A program made the translations under genes and the position numbers. A DNA stretch of 64,000 nt from Roseibium sp. (GTDB lineage: Bacteria; Pseudomonadota; Alphaproteobacteria; Rhizobiales; Stappiaceae), in NCBI GenBank assembly GCA_017643925.1, contig JAEPML010000003.1, positions 248,001 to 312,000 of the forward strand, read 5' to 3'. The notes under the pieces were generated by a model. The model did not search any database. It saw only the letters and a program-made list of their open reading frames with translations, and was not told where the DNA came from. Positions 56,722 to 64,000 of the stretch are shown here, in pieces; the stretch's first letter is position 1, and every line of letters begins with the position of its first letter.

Positions 56722-57657
56722 CTATACGTCACCTTCAATTTGCATATGTGGAACACCGAAAACGGACCAGCCTGTCTTGCGTGCGAACAACTCCATGGCC
56801 TCGGTTCCCAGTTTTGAATTGCCATATCGATTGAGGCCGGGTGACCATACGGCAATTGATGCCCGACCTGGCGAAATCACAAGGATGCCGCCTCCGACAC
56901 CGCTCTTGCCCGGCATGCCGACCCGAAAGGCAAAATCACCGGACCCGTCATAATGACCGCAGGTCATCATCAGCGCGTTGATCCGCCTTCGGCGCTCAAT
57001 CGACACAAGGGCCAGCATGTCGTCAGCATCAACCAGAAAGCGTCCAGCCAGCGCCAATTGACGGCAAGTCATCTCAACAGCGCATTGGTGACAATATGTC
57101 CCAAGCACTTTGTCGACCGATGCACGAAGGTTCCCGTGTGAGGCCAGATAATGGGCCAGGGAAAAATTCCGGTGTCCGGTGGCAATTTCCGAACGGGCCA
57201 CCTTCTCGTTCATGTGTATGCTGTCGTCGTCGGCCGCAGCCCGGACAAACCGCAACAGTTCTCCGAGTGCCTCGCGCGGACTGGAGCCAGCCAGGTAGGT
57301 ATCTGTTGTCACCAGTGCGCCGGCATTGATGAAGGGATTGCGCGGAACGCCATTTTCCCGCTCCAAGAGAAGGATCGAATCGAAGGCAAGCCCCGACGGC
57401 TCCCGCCCGACCCTCTGCCAAAGCTGGTCACCCACACGCCCAAGGGCGAGCGCGAGTGCAAAAACCTTGGAAACGGACTGAATGGAAAACGGGACATCCG
57501 CATCCCCGGCGGTGAAGACCTGCCCGTCGGCCAGTGCGATCGCAATGCCGAACTGGTTCGGATCAATCCCGGCCAATTCCGGGATATAGGTCGCGACATT
57601 GCCCTTGTCGGGTTCTGCCGAGGCCTGTGCTGAAATGTCGTTCAGAAGGTTCTGCAT
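56722..57657 (-). CDS. glsA: Glutaminase
   Basis: A 311-residue serine-dependent glutaminase (YbaS/YneH type) that deamidates glutamine to glutamate. The catalytic Ser61-x-x-Lys64 is in [24 protein letters not shown], the [14 protein letters not shown] region and [11 protein letters not shown] follow. The start at 57657 (MQNLLNDI) has GGAG eight bases upstream and is preferred to 57681. It lies upstream of sdhCDAB on the same strand, with 206 bases between, and could feed glutamate into the TCA cycle. Confidence 0.94.
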   Translation of the reverse strand: MQNLLNDISAQASAEPDKGNVATYIPELAGIDPNQFGIAIALADGQVFTAGDADVPFSIQSVSKVFALALALGRVGDQLWQRVGREPSGLAFDSILLLERENGVPRNPFINAGALVTTDTYLAGSSPREALGELLRFVRAAADDDSIHMNEKVARSEIATGHRNFSLAHYLASHGNLRASVDKVLGTYCHQCAVEMTCRQLALAGRFLVDADDMLALVSIERRRRINALMMTCGHYDGSGDFAFRVGMPGKSGVGGGILVISPGRASIAVWSPGLNRYGNSKLGTEAMELFARKTGWSVFGVPHMQIEGDV

Positions 57658-57700
57658 CCGGATCTCCGCTCGGAACTTCATCCGGGGACAGCCAGTTCAG

Positions 57701-58369
57701 TCAGATTGCGCTGCCGGATGCAAGCCTCTTGTAAAGATGCATCATGAAAATGGTGGCAAAAATCGGCGTCACCAGGTTCAAAATCGGCACGGCCAACAGG
57801 GCAGCGATCACCATTCCGCCCAGGAACACCGTCCCGCCGCGTGCCTTGCGCAGGGCCCTGGCTTCTTCCGCCGGCATGAAACGCATGGCCGCAAACTCGA
57901 AAAACTCCCGACCCAGCAGGTAACCATTGACCGCAAAGAAGGCGATCAGGTTGATGCCCGGCACCAGCAGGAGCACCAGGGCAAACAGGTTTCCGAGAAT
58001 GACAACACCCGTGAACTTGATCGTGTGGCCGATCGACTGGGCGATAGGCAATGCCTTGCCCGGCCGATCTCCCGGATAATCGCGAGACTCGACAATATCC
58101 GCGATGTCGTCCTGGAACAGGCCTGCAAAAAGGGCCGATATCGGTGCGATCAGAAAGCCCAGGGCAAAGATGGCACCGATGCCCGTCAGGATTGAAAGCG
58201 CCGTTTCCAGCCAGGCGTAAGGAAGTTCGACAAACCCTGCTACAAGCCCCTGGAGTACAATCCAGATCACCACGAGGATTGCGAGCGTGAACCCCAGCAT
58301 CTTCCAGAAAATTGCCCTGAACGGTGGCTCAAAAACCTGCGACATGGCGCGGGAAGCTGCTTGGAACAT
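57701..58369 (-). CDS. CysZ/EI24-family membrane protein
   Basis: A 222-residue polytopic protein of the EI24 (CysZ-like) family. It starts MFQAASRAMSQVFEPPFRAI, has about four membrane segments and the family-like GRPGKALPIAQSIGHTIKFT and LGREFFEFAAMRFM. E. coli CysZ is a sulfate transporter, but many alphaproteobacterial relatives lack cys context, as here, so the substrate is uncertain. The start at 58369 with AAGG upstream is preferred to a 58501 frame lacking any domain. Confidence 0.8.
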   Translation of the reverse strand: MFQAASRAMSQVFEPPFRAIFWKMLGFTLAILVVIWIVLQGLVAGFVELPYAWLETALSILTGIGAIFALGFLIAPISALFAGLFQDDIADIVESRDYPGDRPGKALPIAQSIGHTIKFTGVVILGNLFALVLLLVPGINLIAFFAVNGYLLGREFFEFAAMRFMPAEEARALRKARGGTVFLGGMVIAALLAVPILNLVTPIFATIFMMHLYKRLASGSAI

Positions 58370-58561
58370 GAAACCTTCAAAACCCTGTGAACGATGGCAA
58401 GGACATAAGTGCGAAGGTGAAAACGTGCAAGGGTGAGAACCAGATGAGCCTTGGAAGCCAAGAGAGCTTTCACTTATTGTTGTGGAACTTTGAAACTGCA
58501 ACTAGCCTGCTTTCAGGCGATTCCATTTCGTTGCTTTCTCGTAGCTGGATCAGGAGCCCGG

Positions 58562-59308
58562 ATGCTGCATCTGCATTTCAACCCGGAAACGGATATTTCG
58601 AAGGTTCTGGCTCCTGAAGCCCTGAAAATGTTTCAGTATGAATGGGGCATCTACCACAAGCTGGTCCGTTCCAACGAAATGCAGCACCGGGAAATCGGTG
58701 CCCTGATCCGCACCGAGATCGACAGGCGCTTTGACCGCCCATTCGCCTTTCTCGACCTTGCCTGCGGCGATTCAAGCCTTGCGCGCAGGATCCTTGCTGA
58801 CACCAAGATCAGCCGATACGAGGGGCTGGACCTGTCGCGTCCCGCTCTTGAATGCGCAGCGGAGGTCATGAAGGACGTCCCTTACGAGATCGACCTGTGC
58901 GAGGAGGACATGGTGTCGGGTGTCAAGCACCGCCTGGAGGGAGCCGATGTCATCTGGTGCGGATTTTCGATCCACCACCTTCAGCGACCGCAAAAGCAGA
59001 ACATGCTTGCCGCCGTCCGCTCGGCTCTCAAACCGGACGGAATTTTTGTGACCGCTGAACCGGTCTGCCGAAAAGGGGAACAGCGGGCCGACTATGTCGA
59101 GCGTTGGCACGACGAATTGCGCCGACGGTTTCAGGCGCTGTCGGACACTGAATTTGACCATATCTGGCAACATATCAGCACCTATGACTTCGCCGAGCCG
59201 CCAGAGGACTGGATCGAAATGGGCAAGCGCGCAGGGTTCAGAACATGCCGCCTGATCTATGAGTTTCCGGAAGATTTCTTCTGCGGCGCGTTCTTGTTCG
59301 AGCGGTGA
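58562..59308 (+). CDS. SAM-dependent methyltransferase
   Basis: A 248-residue class I methyltransferase with motif I FLDLACGDSSLARRILAD, an acidic motif II (YEGLDLSRPALE), IWCGFSIHHL and KPDGIFVTAEPV. Substrates are unknown; relatives methylate small molecules or quinone precursors. The start at 58562 has AGGAG seven bases upstream. It diverges from the CysZ-like gene and is followed by a repeat-rich region. Confidence 0.85.
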   Translation: MLHLHFNPETDISKVLAPEALKMFQYEWGIYHKLVRSNEMQHREIGALIRTEIDRRFDRPFAFLDLACGDSSLARRILADTKISRYEGLDLSRPALECAAEVMKDVPYEIDLCEEDMVSGVKHRLEGADVIWCGFSIHHLQRPQKQNMLAAVRSALKPDGIFVTAEPVCRKGEQRADYVERWHDELRRRFQALSDTEFDHIWQHISTYDFAEPPEDWIEMGKRAGFRTCRLIYEFPEDFFCGAFLFER

Positions 59309-59369
59309 AGGCGGCTCGCCGGGCGACCTTCAAGGCACACTGGCGAAGTCCCCCGGACAAGTTCTTGCA

Positions 59370-59563
59370 GGTCCCGGATCAGGTCCGGGATGGCAGAATT
59401 GAACTTGCGCCTTCAGCGGTCATCCCCGGCAAGCGCAGCGCGACCGGGGATCCATCGGTTTCCAGAGCAAGTCCGGATTCTTGGTAATTCCGTGAACAGT
59501 TCCAAGTGCTGGCAAGGCCGACGGGTGGATTGGATCCCCGATCAAGTCGGGGATGACCGCTCA
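59370..59563. repeat. BIME-like cluster of GGATCA/TCCCCG palindromic units
   Basis: Three short palindromic units lie between convergent genes. Unit 1 is TCCCGGATCAGGTCCGGGA (59372-59390). Unit 2 spans 59415-59454 (AGCGGTCATCCCC, then GGGGATCCA). Unit 3 spans 59531-59561 (TGGATCCCC, GGGGATGACCGCT). Units 2 and 3 are inverted copies: their 13-bp outer and 9-bp inner ends match exactly. This is the form of REP/BIME-type intergenic elements that recur in many alphaproteobacterial genomes. Confidence 0.7.
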
Positions 59564-59577
59564 CAAGGGCGCCGAAG

Positions 59578-60186
59578 TCAAAACTGTGTTCGCGCCTTGA
59601 GGGCCTGGGCGAGCGTCCCCTCATCGAGATAGTCCAGTTCACCACCGACCGGCACGCCATGGGCCAGTTTGGTGACATTGACTTCCAGATGCGAGAGTTG
59701 ATCCATGATGTAGTGGGCCGTTGTCTGCCCCTCGACGGTGGCGCTGATTGCCAGGATGACCTCGTTGAGCTCTTCGGACCCGCAACGATCAATCAGGCTT
59801 GCCAGATTGAGGTCTTCCGGCCCAATGCCATCGAGCGGTGACAGCGTTCCACCCAGAACGTGATAGCGAGCGTTGATAGCGCCCGCCCGTTCCAGCGCCC
59901 AGAGATCGGCAACGTCTTCGACAACGACGAGAACCGACTGGTCCCGTTTCGGATCGCTGCAGATGGTGCAGGGGTCGGATGTGTCGACCGTACCGCAGAT
60001 GGAACAGATGCCGATCTCGTTGACGGCAACGCCCATGGCCTCGGCCAATGGCACGAGCAACTGGTCCTTTTTCTTGATCAGATGCAAGGCGGCCCGGCGA
60101 GCGGAACGTGGCCCGAGACCCGGCAATTTGGCTAGCAGCTGTATCAGCCGCTCGATTTCTGGTCCCGCAACGCTCTTTTGCACCAT
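59578..60186 (-). CDS. recR: Recombination protein RecR
   Basis: A 202-residue RecR. It has an N-terminal helix-hairpin-helix ([19 protein letters not shown]), a zinc finger ([16 protein letters not shown]), a Toprim domain ([34 protein letters not shown]) and a C-terminal Walker B-like region. It loads RecA at gaps together with RecO. It follows the ybaB gene by 23 bases in the common dnaX-ybaB-recR order. Confidence 0.97.
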   Translation of the reverse strand: MVQKSVAGPEIERLIQLLAKLPGLGPRSARRAALHLIKKKDQLLVPLAEAMGVAVNEIGICSICGTVDTSDPCTICSDPKRDQSVLVVVEDVADLWALERAGAINARYHVLGGTLSPLDGIGPEDLNLASLIDRCGSEELNEVILAISATVEGQTTAHYIMDQLSHLEVNVTKLAHGVPVGGELDYLDEGTLAQALKARTQF

Positions 60187-60209
60187 TTGCCGCCCACCCT
60201 GTCAGTACG

Positions 60210-60530
60210 TCAGAACGGCAGCTTCATGCCGGCCGGCAAACCGAGGCCGCCCATGAGTTCCTGGGTTTTTTCCTGGAGCGTCTGGTCAACCTTGACCTTG
60301 GCATCGGTATGCGCCGCCATGATCAGGTCTTCCAGGATTTCGCCTTCCTCTTCCTTGAGCAGGGACGGGTCGATGGTCACGCCTTTCATCTCGCCCTTGC
60401 CGTTGAGGCGGACGGCAACAAGACCACCGCCGGAAGTGCCCTCGACTTCAATATCGGCAATCTGTTCCTGCAGGGAACCCATCTGCTCCTGCATCTGCTT
60501 GGCCTGCTTCATCATCTTGAGGAAGTCCAT
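60210..60530 (-). CDS. ybaB: YbaB/EbfC nucleoid-associated protein
   Basis: A 106-residue DNA-binding protein of the YbaB/EbfC family: MDFLKMMKQAKQMQEQMGSL, IEVEGTSGGGLVAVRLNGKG and a C-terminal GGLGLPAGMKLPF. It forms tweezer-like dimers that coat DNA. It is placed before recR, and after dnaX with the small membrane-protein gene and a 117-base gap in between. Confidence 0.94.
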   Translation of the reverse strand: MDFLKMMKQAKQMQEQMGSLQEQIADIEVEGTSGGGLVAVRLNGKGEMKGVTIDPSLLKEEEGEILEDLIMAAHTDAKVKVDQTLQEKTQELMGGLGLPAGMKLPF

Positions 60531-60647
60531 CGGATTTCTCCTTGAATATGTCCCGGGTCGGCATCTGCCGCTCGCCCTACCATTTGGGTTCTGCGTTTAG
60601 AAGAACAATAGGCGAATTACCACCCCAAAAAGAAGGACGGTGCTGCC

Positions 60648-60851
60648 TCAGGATTTCTTGAAGCAAAGGTAGAAAATCCGAACAGCGAAATACAGGCCGA
60701 CAAAGAAAAAGACACCCACCATCGAAACCACCGACACCAGTTTGACATACTGGTCAATGTCTGCACGCGAGACAAACAGCATCGACAGAAGACAGACGCT
60801 GGCCGCCACGAAAAACAAAATGACATTTGTCCTGATTTTCCTGTCGTGCAT
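60648..60851 (-). CDS. Small two-helix membrane protein
   Basis: A 67-residue protein with two hydrophobic segments (about 9-28, VILFFVAASVCLLSMLFV, and about 38-60, VSVVSMVGVFFFVGLYFAV), a basic N-terminus (MHDRKIRTN) and a KKS end. A GAGG ribosome site is upstream, and it is 17 bases after dnaX, so it is probably co-transcribed. No family is recognised. It could be a conserved small protein, but the reading frame alone is the evidence. Confidence 0.55.
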   Translation of the reverse strand: MHDRKIRTNVILFFVAASVCLLSMLFVSRADIDQYVKLVSVVSMVGVFFFVGLYFAVRIFYLCFKKS

Positions 60852-60868
60852 TGAGCGTGCCTCGGCGC

Positions 60869-62782
60869 TTATTCGTCTTCGTCGTCACCGAGCGCTTCGT
60901 TCAGCAGCGGGTCGTTCACCAGCGGATCGGCCAGTGCAGCTTCGTCTTCTTCGGTGACCTGCACCTTGACATCGATCACTTTGGCACCGGGAAACTGCGA
61001 CAAGAGTGCGGCGACGGTAGGATGCGAGCGGGCATCGGACAGCAGTTGCTGCTGGTTGGCTTCGTTCTCTTCGTGAATGGTCGGACGCCCCTGGGTCCGA
61101 GACACAACAACGAACCAGCGCTGACCGGTCCATTCGGTCAGTTTGCGGCCAAATTCACCCGCAATATCCGCAGGCGCATCTTCCGTCGGCTGGATTTCGA
61201 TCTTGCCCGGTTCGAACTTCACGAGACGCATCTGCCGCTGAATGGCGACTTTCATCGGGATGTCGCGTTTTTCAGACGCCAGCGCCACGCAATCATGCAG
61301 GTTTTTCAGACTATAGGCCGGTTGCACCGGAGCGGTCGTCTCCGGCTCGGTCTGCGGCCGGGGCTGCGTTTGCGGCACACCGCCCTGAATCGCGGCAAGT
61401 TGCGGCCGGCCAGCTGCCTGCATCGTTGGTCCGTTTCCGGAACCTCCCGAAGGCTGCGGCATGCCGACGGCCATGGCCTGGGCCCCACCGCCCCCCGGCG
61501 CTCCGCCGCCACCTGATGTCGAAGAGGCACCACCTATCGGGTTCTGGCCATTCCGGATCTGGGCCATCAATTCACCCGGATCCGGGAGGTCGGCTGCATA
61601 GGCCAGACGGACCAGGACCATGTCGGCTGCCGCCAGCGGCTTGGAGGCTGCCTGAACTTCCTGCACCCCTTTCAACAGGATCTGCCACGCCCTGGACAGC
61701 AAACGGACAGAGAGCCTTTCGGCAAATTCCTGTCCGCGAGCCTTTTCGGCTTCCGTGACTGACGCCTCGTCGGCGGATTTCGGCGCCACTTTCATGCGCG
61801 TGACCAAGTGCGTGAAGTCGGCAAGATCGGTCAGGACGATCGCCGGATCGGCACCGACATCATACTGTGCCTGAAGCTCCGCCAATGCGTCTTCGATCAG
61901 TCCGGACATCAGGTGATCGAAAAGGTCGATGACACGCGCCCGGTTCGCAAGGCCCAGCATCTGGCGCAGGTCATCGGCTTCAATGGCGCCACCTCCATGG
62001 GCCATGGCCTGATCAAGCAAGGACAGGGAGTCCCGCGCCGAGCCTTCGCCGGCACGAGCAATCAGCATCAAGGCCTCGTCAGAGATCTGGATGTTTTCCG
62101 CGCCGGATATCCGCCGCAGCAATCCGATCAGCTTCGACTGTTCGATGCGGCGCAGGTCAAAGCGCTGGCAGCGCGACAGGACAGTGATCGGAACTTTCCG
62201 GATTTCCGTGGTCGCGAAGATGAATTTCACATGTTCCGGCGGCTCTTCCAGTGTCTTCAGCAGCCCGTTGAAGGCGGCGTTGGAAAGCATGTGGACTTCG
62301 TCGATGATGTAGACCTTGTAGCGCGCGGTCGCAGGACGATAGCGCGAAGCGTCGATGATCTCGCGAATGTCATTGATGCCCGTGTGTGAAGCCGCATCCA
62401 TTTCGATGACATCGACATGGCGGCCTTCCATGATGGCGCGGCAATGGGTGCCTTCCTGGGTCAGCTTGACGGTCGGCTTGTCTGCCTCACCGGGCACTTC
62501 GTAGTTGAGACCCCTGGCCAGAATTCGGGCCGTTGTCGTCTTGCCGACACCGCGAACACCGGTCAGCATCCAGGCCTGTGCAATCCGACCGGTGTCGAAG
62601 GCGTTTTCCAGCGTCTGAACCATCGGTTCCTGGCCGACAAGATCCTCGAATGTTTTCGGGCGGTACTTGCGCGCCAATACCCTGTAGGCACCGTCGCCGG
62701 TCGCCGGGCTTGCAGCGCCCTGATCGCCTGTCAGTCCAGATGCCTGGTCGGCACCGTGTTGTGGAAAGCCTGTATCATCCAT
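60869..62782 (-). CDS. dnaX: DNA polymerase III subunit gamma/tau
   Basis: A 637-residue tau subunit of the clamp loader. The AAA+ domain begins YRVLARKYRPKTFEDLVGQ, has the P-loop GVRGVGKT (75-82), IDEVHMLSNAAFNGLLKTLEEPP and SRCQRFDLRRI. A Pro/Gly/Gln-rich linker and the C-terminal tau domain (ending GDDEDE) follow. The zinc-site cysteines of enteric DnaX are mostly missing, as in other alphaproteobacteria. The start at 62782 fits the conserved region, though an ATG at 62794 is also possible. The SRP RNA gene is directly upstream. Confidence 0.95.
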   Translation of the reverse strand: MDDTGFPQHGADQASGLTGDQGAASPATGDGAYRVLARKYRPKTFEDLVGQEPMVQTLENAFDTGRIAQAWMLTGVRGVGKTTTARILARGLNYEVPGEADKPTVKLTQEGTHCRAIMEGRHVDVIEMDAASHTGINDIREIIDASRYRPATARYKVYIIDEVHMLSNAAFNGLLKTLEEPPEHVKFIFATTEIRKVPITVLSRCQRFDLRRIEQSKLIGLLRRISGAENIQISDEALMLIARAGEGSARDSLSLLDQAMAHGGGAIEADDLRQMLGLANRARVIDLFDHLMSGLIEDALAELQAQYDVGADPAIVLTDLADFTHLVTRMKVAPKSADEASVTEAEKARGQEFAERLSVRLLSRAWQILLKGVQEVQAASKPLAAADMVLVRLAYAADLPDPGELMAQIRNGQNPIGGASSTSGGGGAPGGGGAQAMAVGMPQPSGGSGNGPTMQAAGRPQLAAIQGGVPQTQPRPQTEPETTAPVQPAYSLKNLHDCVALASEKRDIPMKVAIQRQMRLVKFEPGKIEIQPTEDAPADIAGEFGRKLTEWTGQRWFVVVSRTQGRPTIHEENEANQQQLLSDARSHPTVAALLSQFPGAKVIDVKVQVTEEDEAALADPLVNDPLLNEALGDDEDE

Positions 62783-62896
62783 GAGCCGCACCATAGCGAC
62801 TTTTTCAAAAAGATGGATGGCGTTTTGAAAGTTTTTCTGTGCACGGCCCACTGGCTGCGCATCCGATACACGCAGCAGATAACTGGGCTGCAGAAA

Positions 62897-62927
62897 ACAA
62901 AAAACACCGGACGCTCGCGCCGGTGTT
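62897..62927 (-). terminator. Terminator of the SRP RNA
   Basis: CACCGG (62905-62910) and CCGGTG (62920-62925) extend to AAAACACCGG/CCGGTGTTTT; on the minus strand the stem is followed by TTTTTTGTTTTC, 30 bases after the RNA end. Confidence 0.88.
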
Positions 62928-62954
62928 TTCAATCCTGGTCTTCAACCAGTTGCA

Positions 62955-63057
62955 GGTGGGAGGCTGGCACGGCGACCCGTGCCGAATCTCGTTAGGGCTG
63001 CTTCCTTCCGGACCTGACCCGGTTGGCGAGTGGCTCGTCCACCACCAACCTCCCGAG
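62955..63057 (-). ncRNA. ffs: Signal recognition particle 4.5S RNA
   Basis: The minus strand reads GCTCGGGAGGTTGGTGG at the 5' end and CCAGCCTCCCACC at the 3' end, which pair. The conserved SRP apical region GGTCAGGTCCGGAAGGAAGC followed by AGCCC is intact. The RNA binds Ffh and targets nascent membrane proteins. It lies upstream of dnaX and has its own terminator. End positions are approximate, by about five bases. Confidence 0.93.
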
Positions 63058-63145
63058 CGCCTTATATCAGACTACCCACCGGGTTTGGCAAGAGGGCGCC
63101 ACATGTTTTTTCTTTGCCGGAAAAACACGGAAACCCTGAATCCGT

Positions 63146-63778
63146 TCAAGGACGAAGCGTTGCCAGCTTCAAGCCGAAACCCATGAAGACCAGCCCCGTG
63201 ACACCTTTGAGCCAGCGCTGGAAGGATGGGCTGCGCGCAGCGCCGCTGAGCGTTGACAGCAAGAAGATCATGGATCCGAACCAGATCGCATTGATAAGGG
63301 CGTGCACCACGACGAGCGACATGGCCGCTGCCACCGCACCTTCGCCGGCCGGAATGAATTGCGGGAAGGCCGCGAGATAGAACATGGACACTTTGGGATT
63401 AAGGGCGTTGGTGAGAAAGCCTTCGCCAAAAGCGCGGACATGCGTTCTCTTGCGTTTTGCCGGCGCCACAGAGGGAGCCAGAGACTTCTGTGAAAACGCC
63501 TCGCGCAGCGCCTTTAGGCCAATCCAGAAGAGATAGGCCGCACCGATCATCTTGACGACAAAGAACGCCTCGGCCGAATGCACCAGAATGACCGAGATCC
63601 CCAGGATGGACAGCGACCCGTGCAGGAAAAACGCTGCGACGAAACCTCCGACATTCGAAAACGCCGCAGCCTTGCCTGAGGTTGGCACCGTCTTCGCGAT
63701 CAATACGCCGTTCGGCCCCGGCGACATCACGAGCAGGGCAGCGACCAGGGCAAAACTCAATACCGTTTCCAGAGACAT
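63146..63778 (-). CDS. LysE/RhtB-family exporter
   Basis: About 210 residues with about six membrane segments, MSPGPNGVLIAKTVPTSGKA near the N-terminus and LNPKVSMFYLAAFPQFIPAG in the middle: the third LysE-family gene of the window. It exports amino acids or similar compounds; specificity is unknown. The ATG at 63778 has AGGTG seven bases upstream; a GTG at 63787 is an alternative. It diverges from the HIT-family gene at the right edge. Confidence 0.87.
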   Translation of the reverse strand: MSLETVLSFALVAALLVMSPGPNGVLIAKTVPTSGKAAAFSNVGGFVAAFFLHGSLSILGISVILVHSAEAFFVVKMIGAAYLFWIGLKALREAFSQKSLAPSVAPAKRKRTHVRAFGEGFLTNALNPKVSMFYLAAFPQFIPAGEGAVAAAMSLVVVHALINAIWFGSMIFLLSTLSGAARSPSFQRWLKGVTGLVFMGFGLKLATLRP

Positions 63779-63936
63779 GGAGGACACCTGAGGCAGATTT
63801 GAAGGACTGTTGGCAGGCGCGTGAAAATCATTTCACATCAGCTGCAATCTAGCCATATGGTGTGTGAATGCAAACGGGGACTTTTGCCCCTCGCTGTACA
63901 CCCAATTGCTTTTGACCCGGTTCTGGACCCAAAGAG

Positions 63937-64000
63937 ATGACCTTTTTCAATCTCAATGCCCGCCTCGAAGGCGACAGTCACTTCGTCACCGACCTGACCC
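63937..64000 (+). CDS. HIT-family protein, 5' part only
   Basis: The first 21 codons (MTFFNLNARLEGDSHFVTDL) reach the window's right edge. The pattern F.L..RLE.D....DL resembles the N-terminus of alphaproteobacterial HIT-domain (histidine-triad) hydrolases, but the catalytic HxHxH is outside the window. It is divergent from the LysE-like gene. The assignment rests on this short stretch only. Confidence 0.45.
   Translation, partial: MTFFNLNARLEGDSHFVTDLT

Noticed and set aside
60869-62782. Programmed frameshift in dnaX producing gamma
   Set aside because: I found no A-rich slippery sequence with a stem in the gene, so a frameshift product is not supported.

Overview
The window is about 64 kb of moderately GC-rich, gene-dense alphaproteobacterial chromosome. 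The order ptsH-manX-hprK-chvG-chvI next to a divergent pckA, the F1-only atpHAGDC operon, the mdh-sucCD-sucAB-lpd and sdhCDAB operons, an Omp19-like AprI/Inh lipoprotein, an Omp25/31-like barrel and a GcrA-like small protein all point to Rhizobiales (Hyphomicrobiales). My best guess is a marine Stappiaceae-type organism (Roseibium/Labrenzia relatives), but that is an inference from gene content and not from any search. Most of the window is core chromosome. I see no prophage, insertion sequence, CRISPR array, tRNA or 16S/23S rRNA.

Layout. 1-3.6 kb (minus): regulatory PTS (HPr, EIIA-Man, short HPr kinase) and the ChvG/ChvI two-component system. 4.1-5.7 kb: pckA, behind a perfect palindromic operator candidate. 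5.8-9.1 kb (plus): a split XdhC pair with a LysE exporter gene between the halves, then a fused molybdopterin-binding/MobA-like protein. 9.4-14.1 kb: a GcrA-C-terminus-like microprotein and a 1373-residue GAF-PAS(8)-GGDEF diguanylate cyclase with three tandem double-PAS repeats. 14.2-19.2 kb (minus): F1 ATP synthase. 19.5-28.8 kb: DUF1428, PriA, transaldolase, XerC, GNAT, secreted proteins, Tat phosphoesterase, ABM protein and a polytopic GT-C-like protein. 28.8-40.2 kb (minus): TCA operon mdh-sucC-sucD-sucA-sucB-(lysE-like)-(secreted protein)-(SDR)-lpd. 40.3-51.9 kb: ZapE, DUF7662-like protein, Omp19-like lipoprotein, degenerate tyrosine phosphatase, MAPEG, acyltransferase, RecQ, outer-membrane barrel, periplasmic MsrA, an apparently frameshifted CGSMS-family protein, VOC protein and CreD. 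52.2-57.7 kb (minus): succinate dehydrogenase, with an FkbM methyltransferase gene between sdhA and sdhB, and glutaminase. 57.7-64 kb: CysZ-like protein, methyltransferase, a BIME-like repeat, recR-ybaB, dnaX, the SRP 4.5S RNA, a third LysE-family exporter and the start of a HIT-family gene.

How it fits together: the window groups central carbon and energy metabolism (gluconeogenic PEPCK, 2-oxoglutarate to oxaloacetate, complex II, F1 ATPase, glutaminase) beside the PTS/ChvGI regulators often linked to it. I did not find a convincing wholly new system. The observations most worth following are: the shared GGAAACGTAA element and the perfect inverted repeat upstream of sdhC; the stand-alone GcrA SID-like protein; the tandem-duplicated PAS cyclase; an orphan plus-strand terminator that suggests an unannotated small RNA; the frameshifted start of the CGSMS protein; passenger genes inside the suc and sdh operons; and the two-lipoyl SucB.
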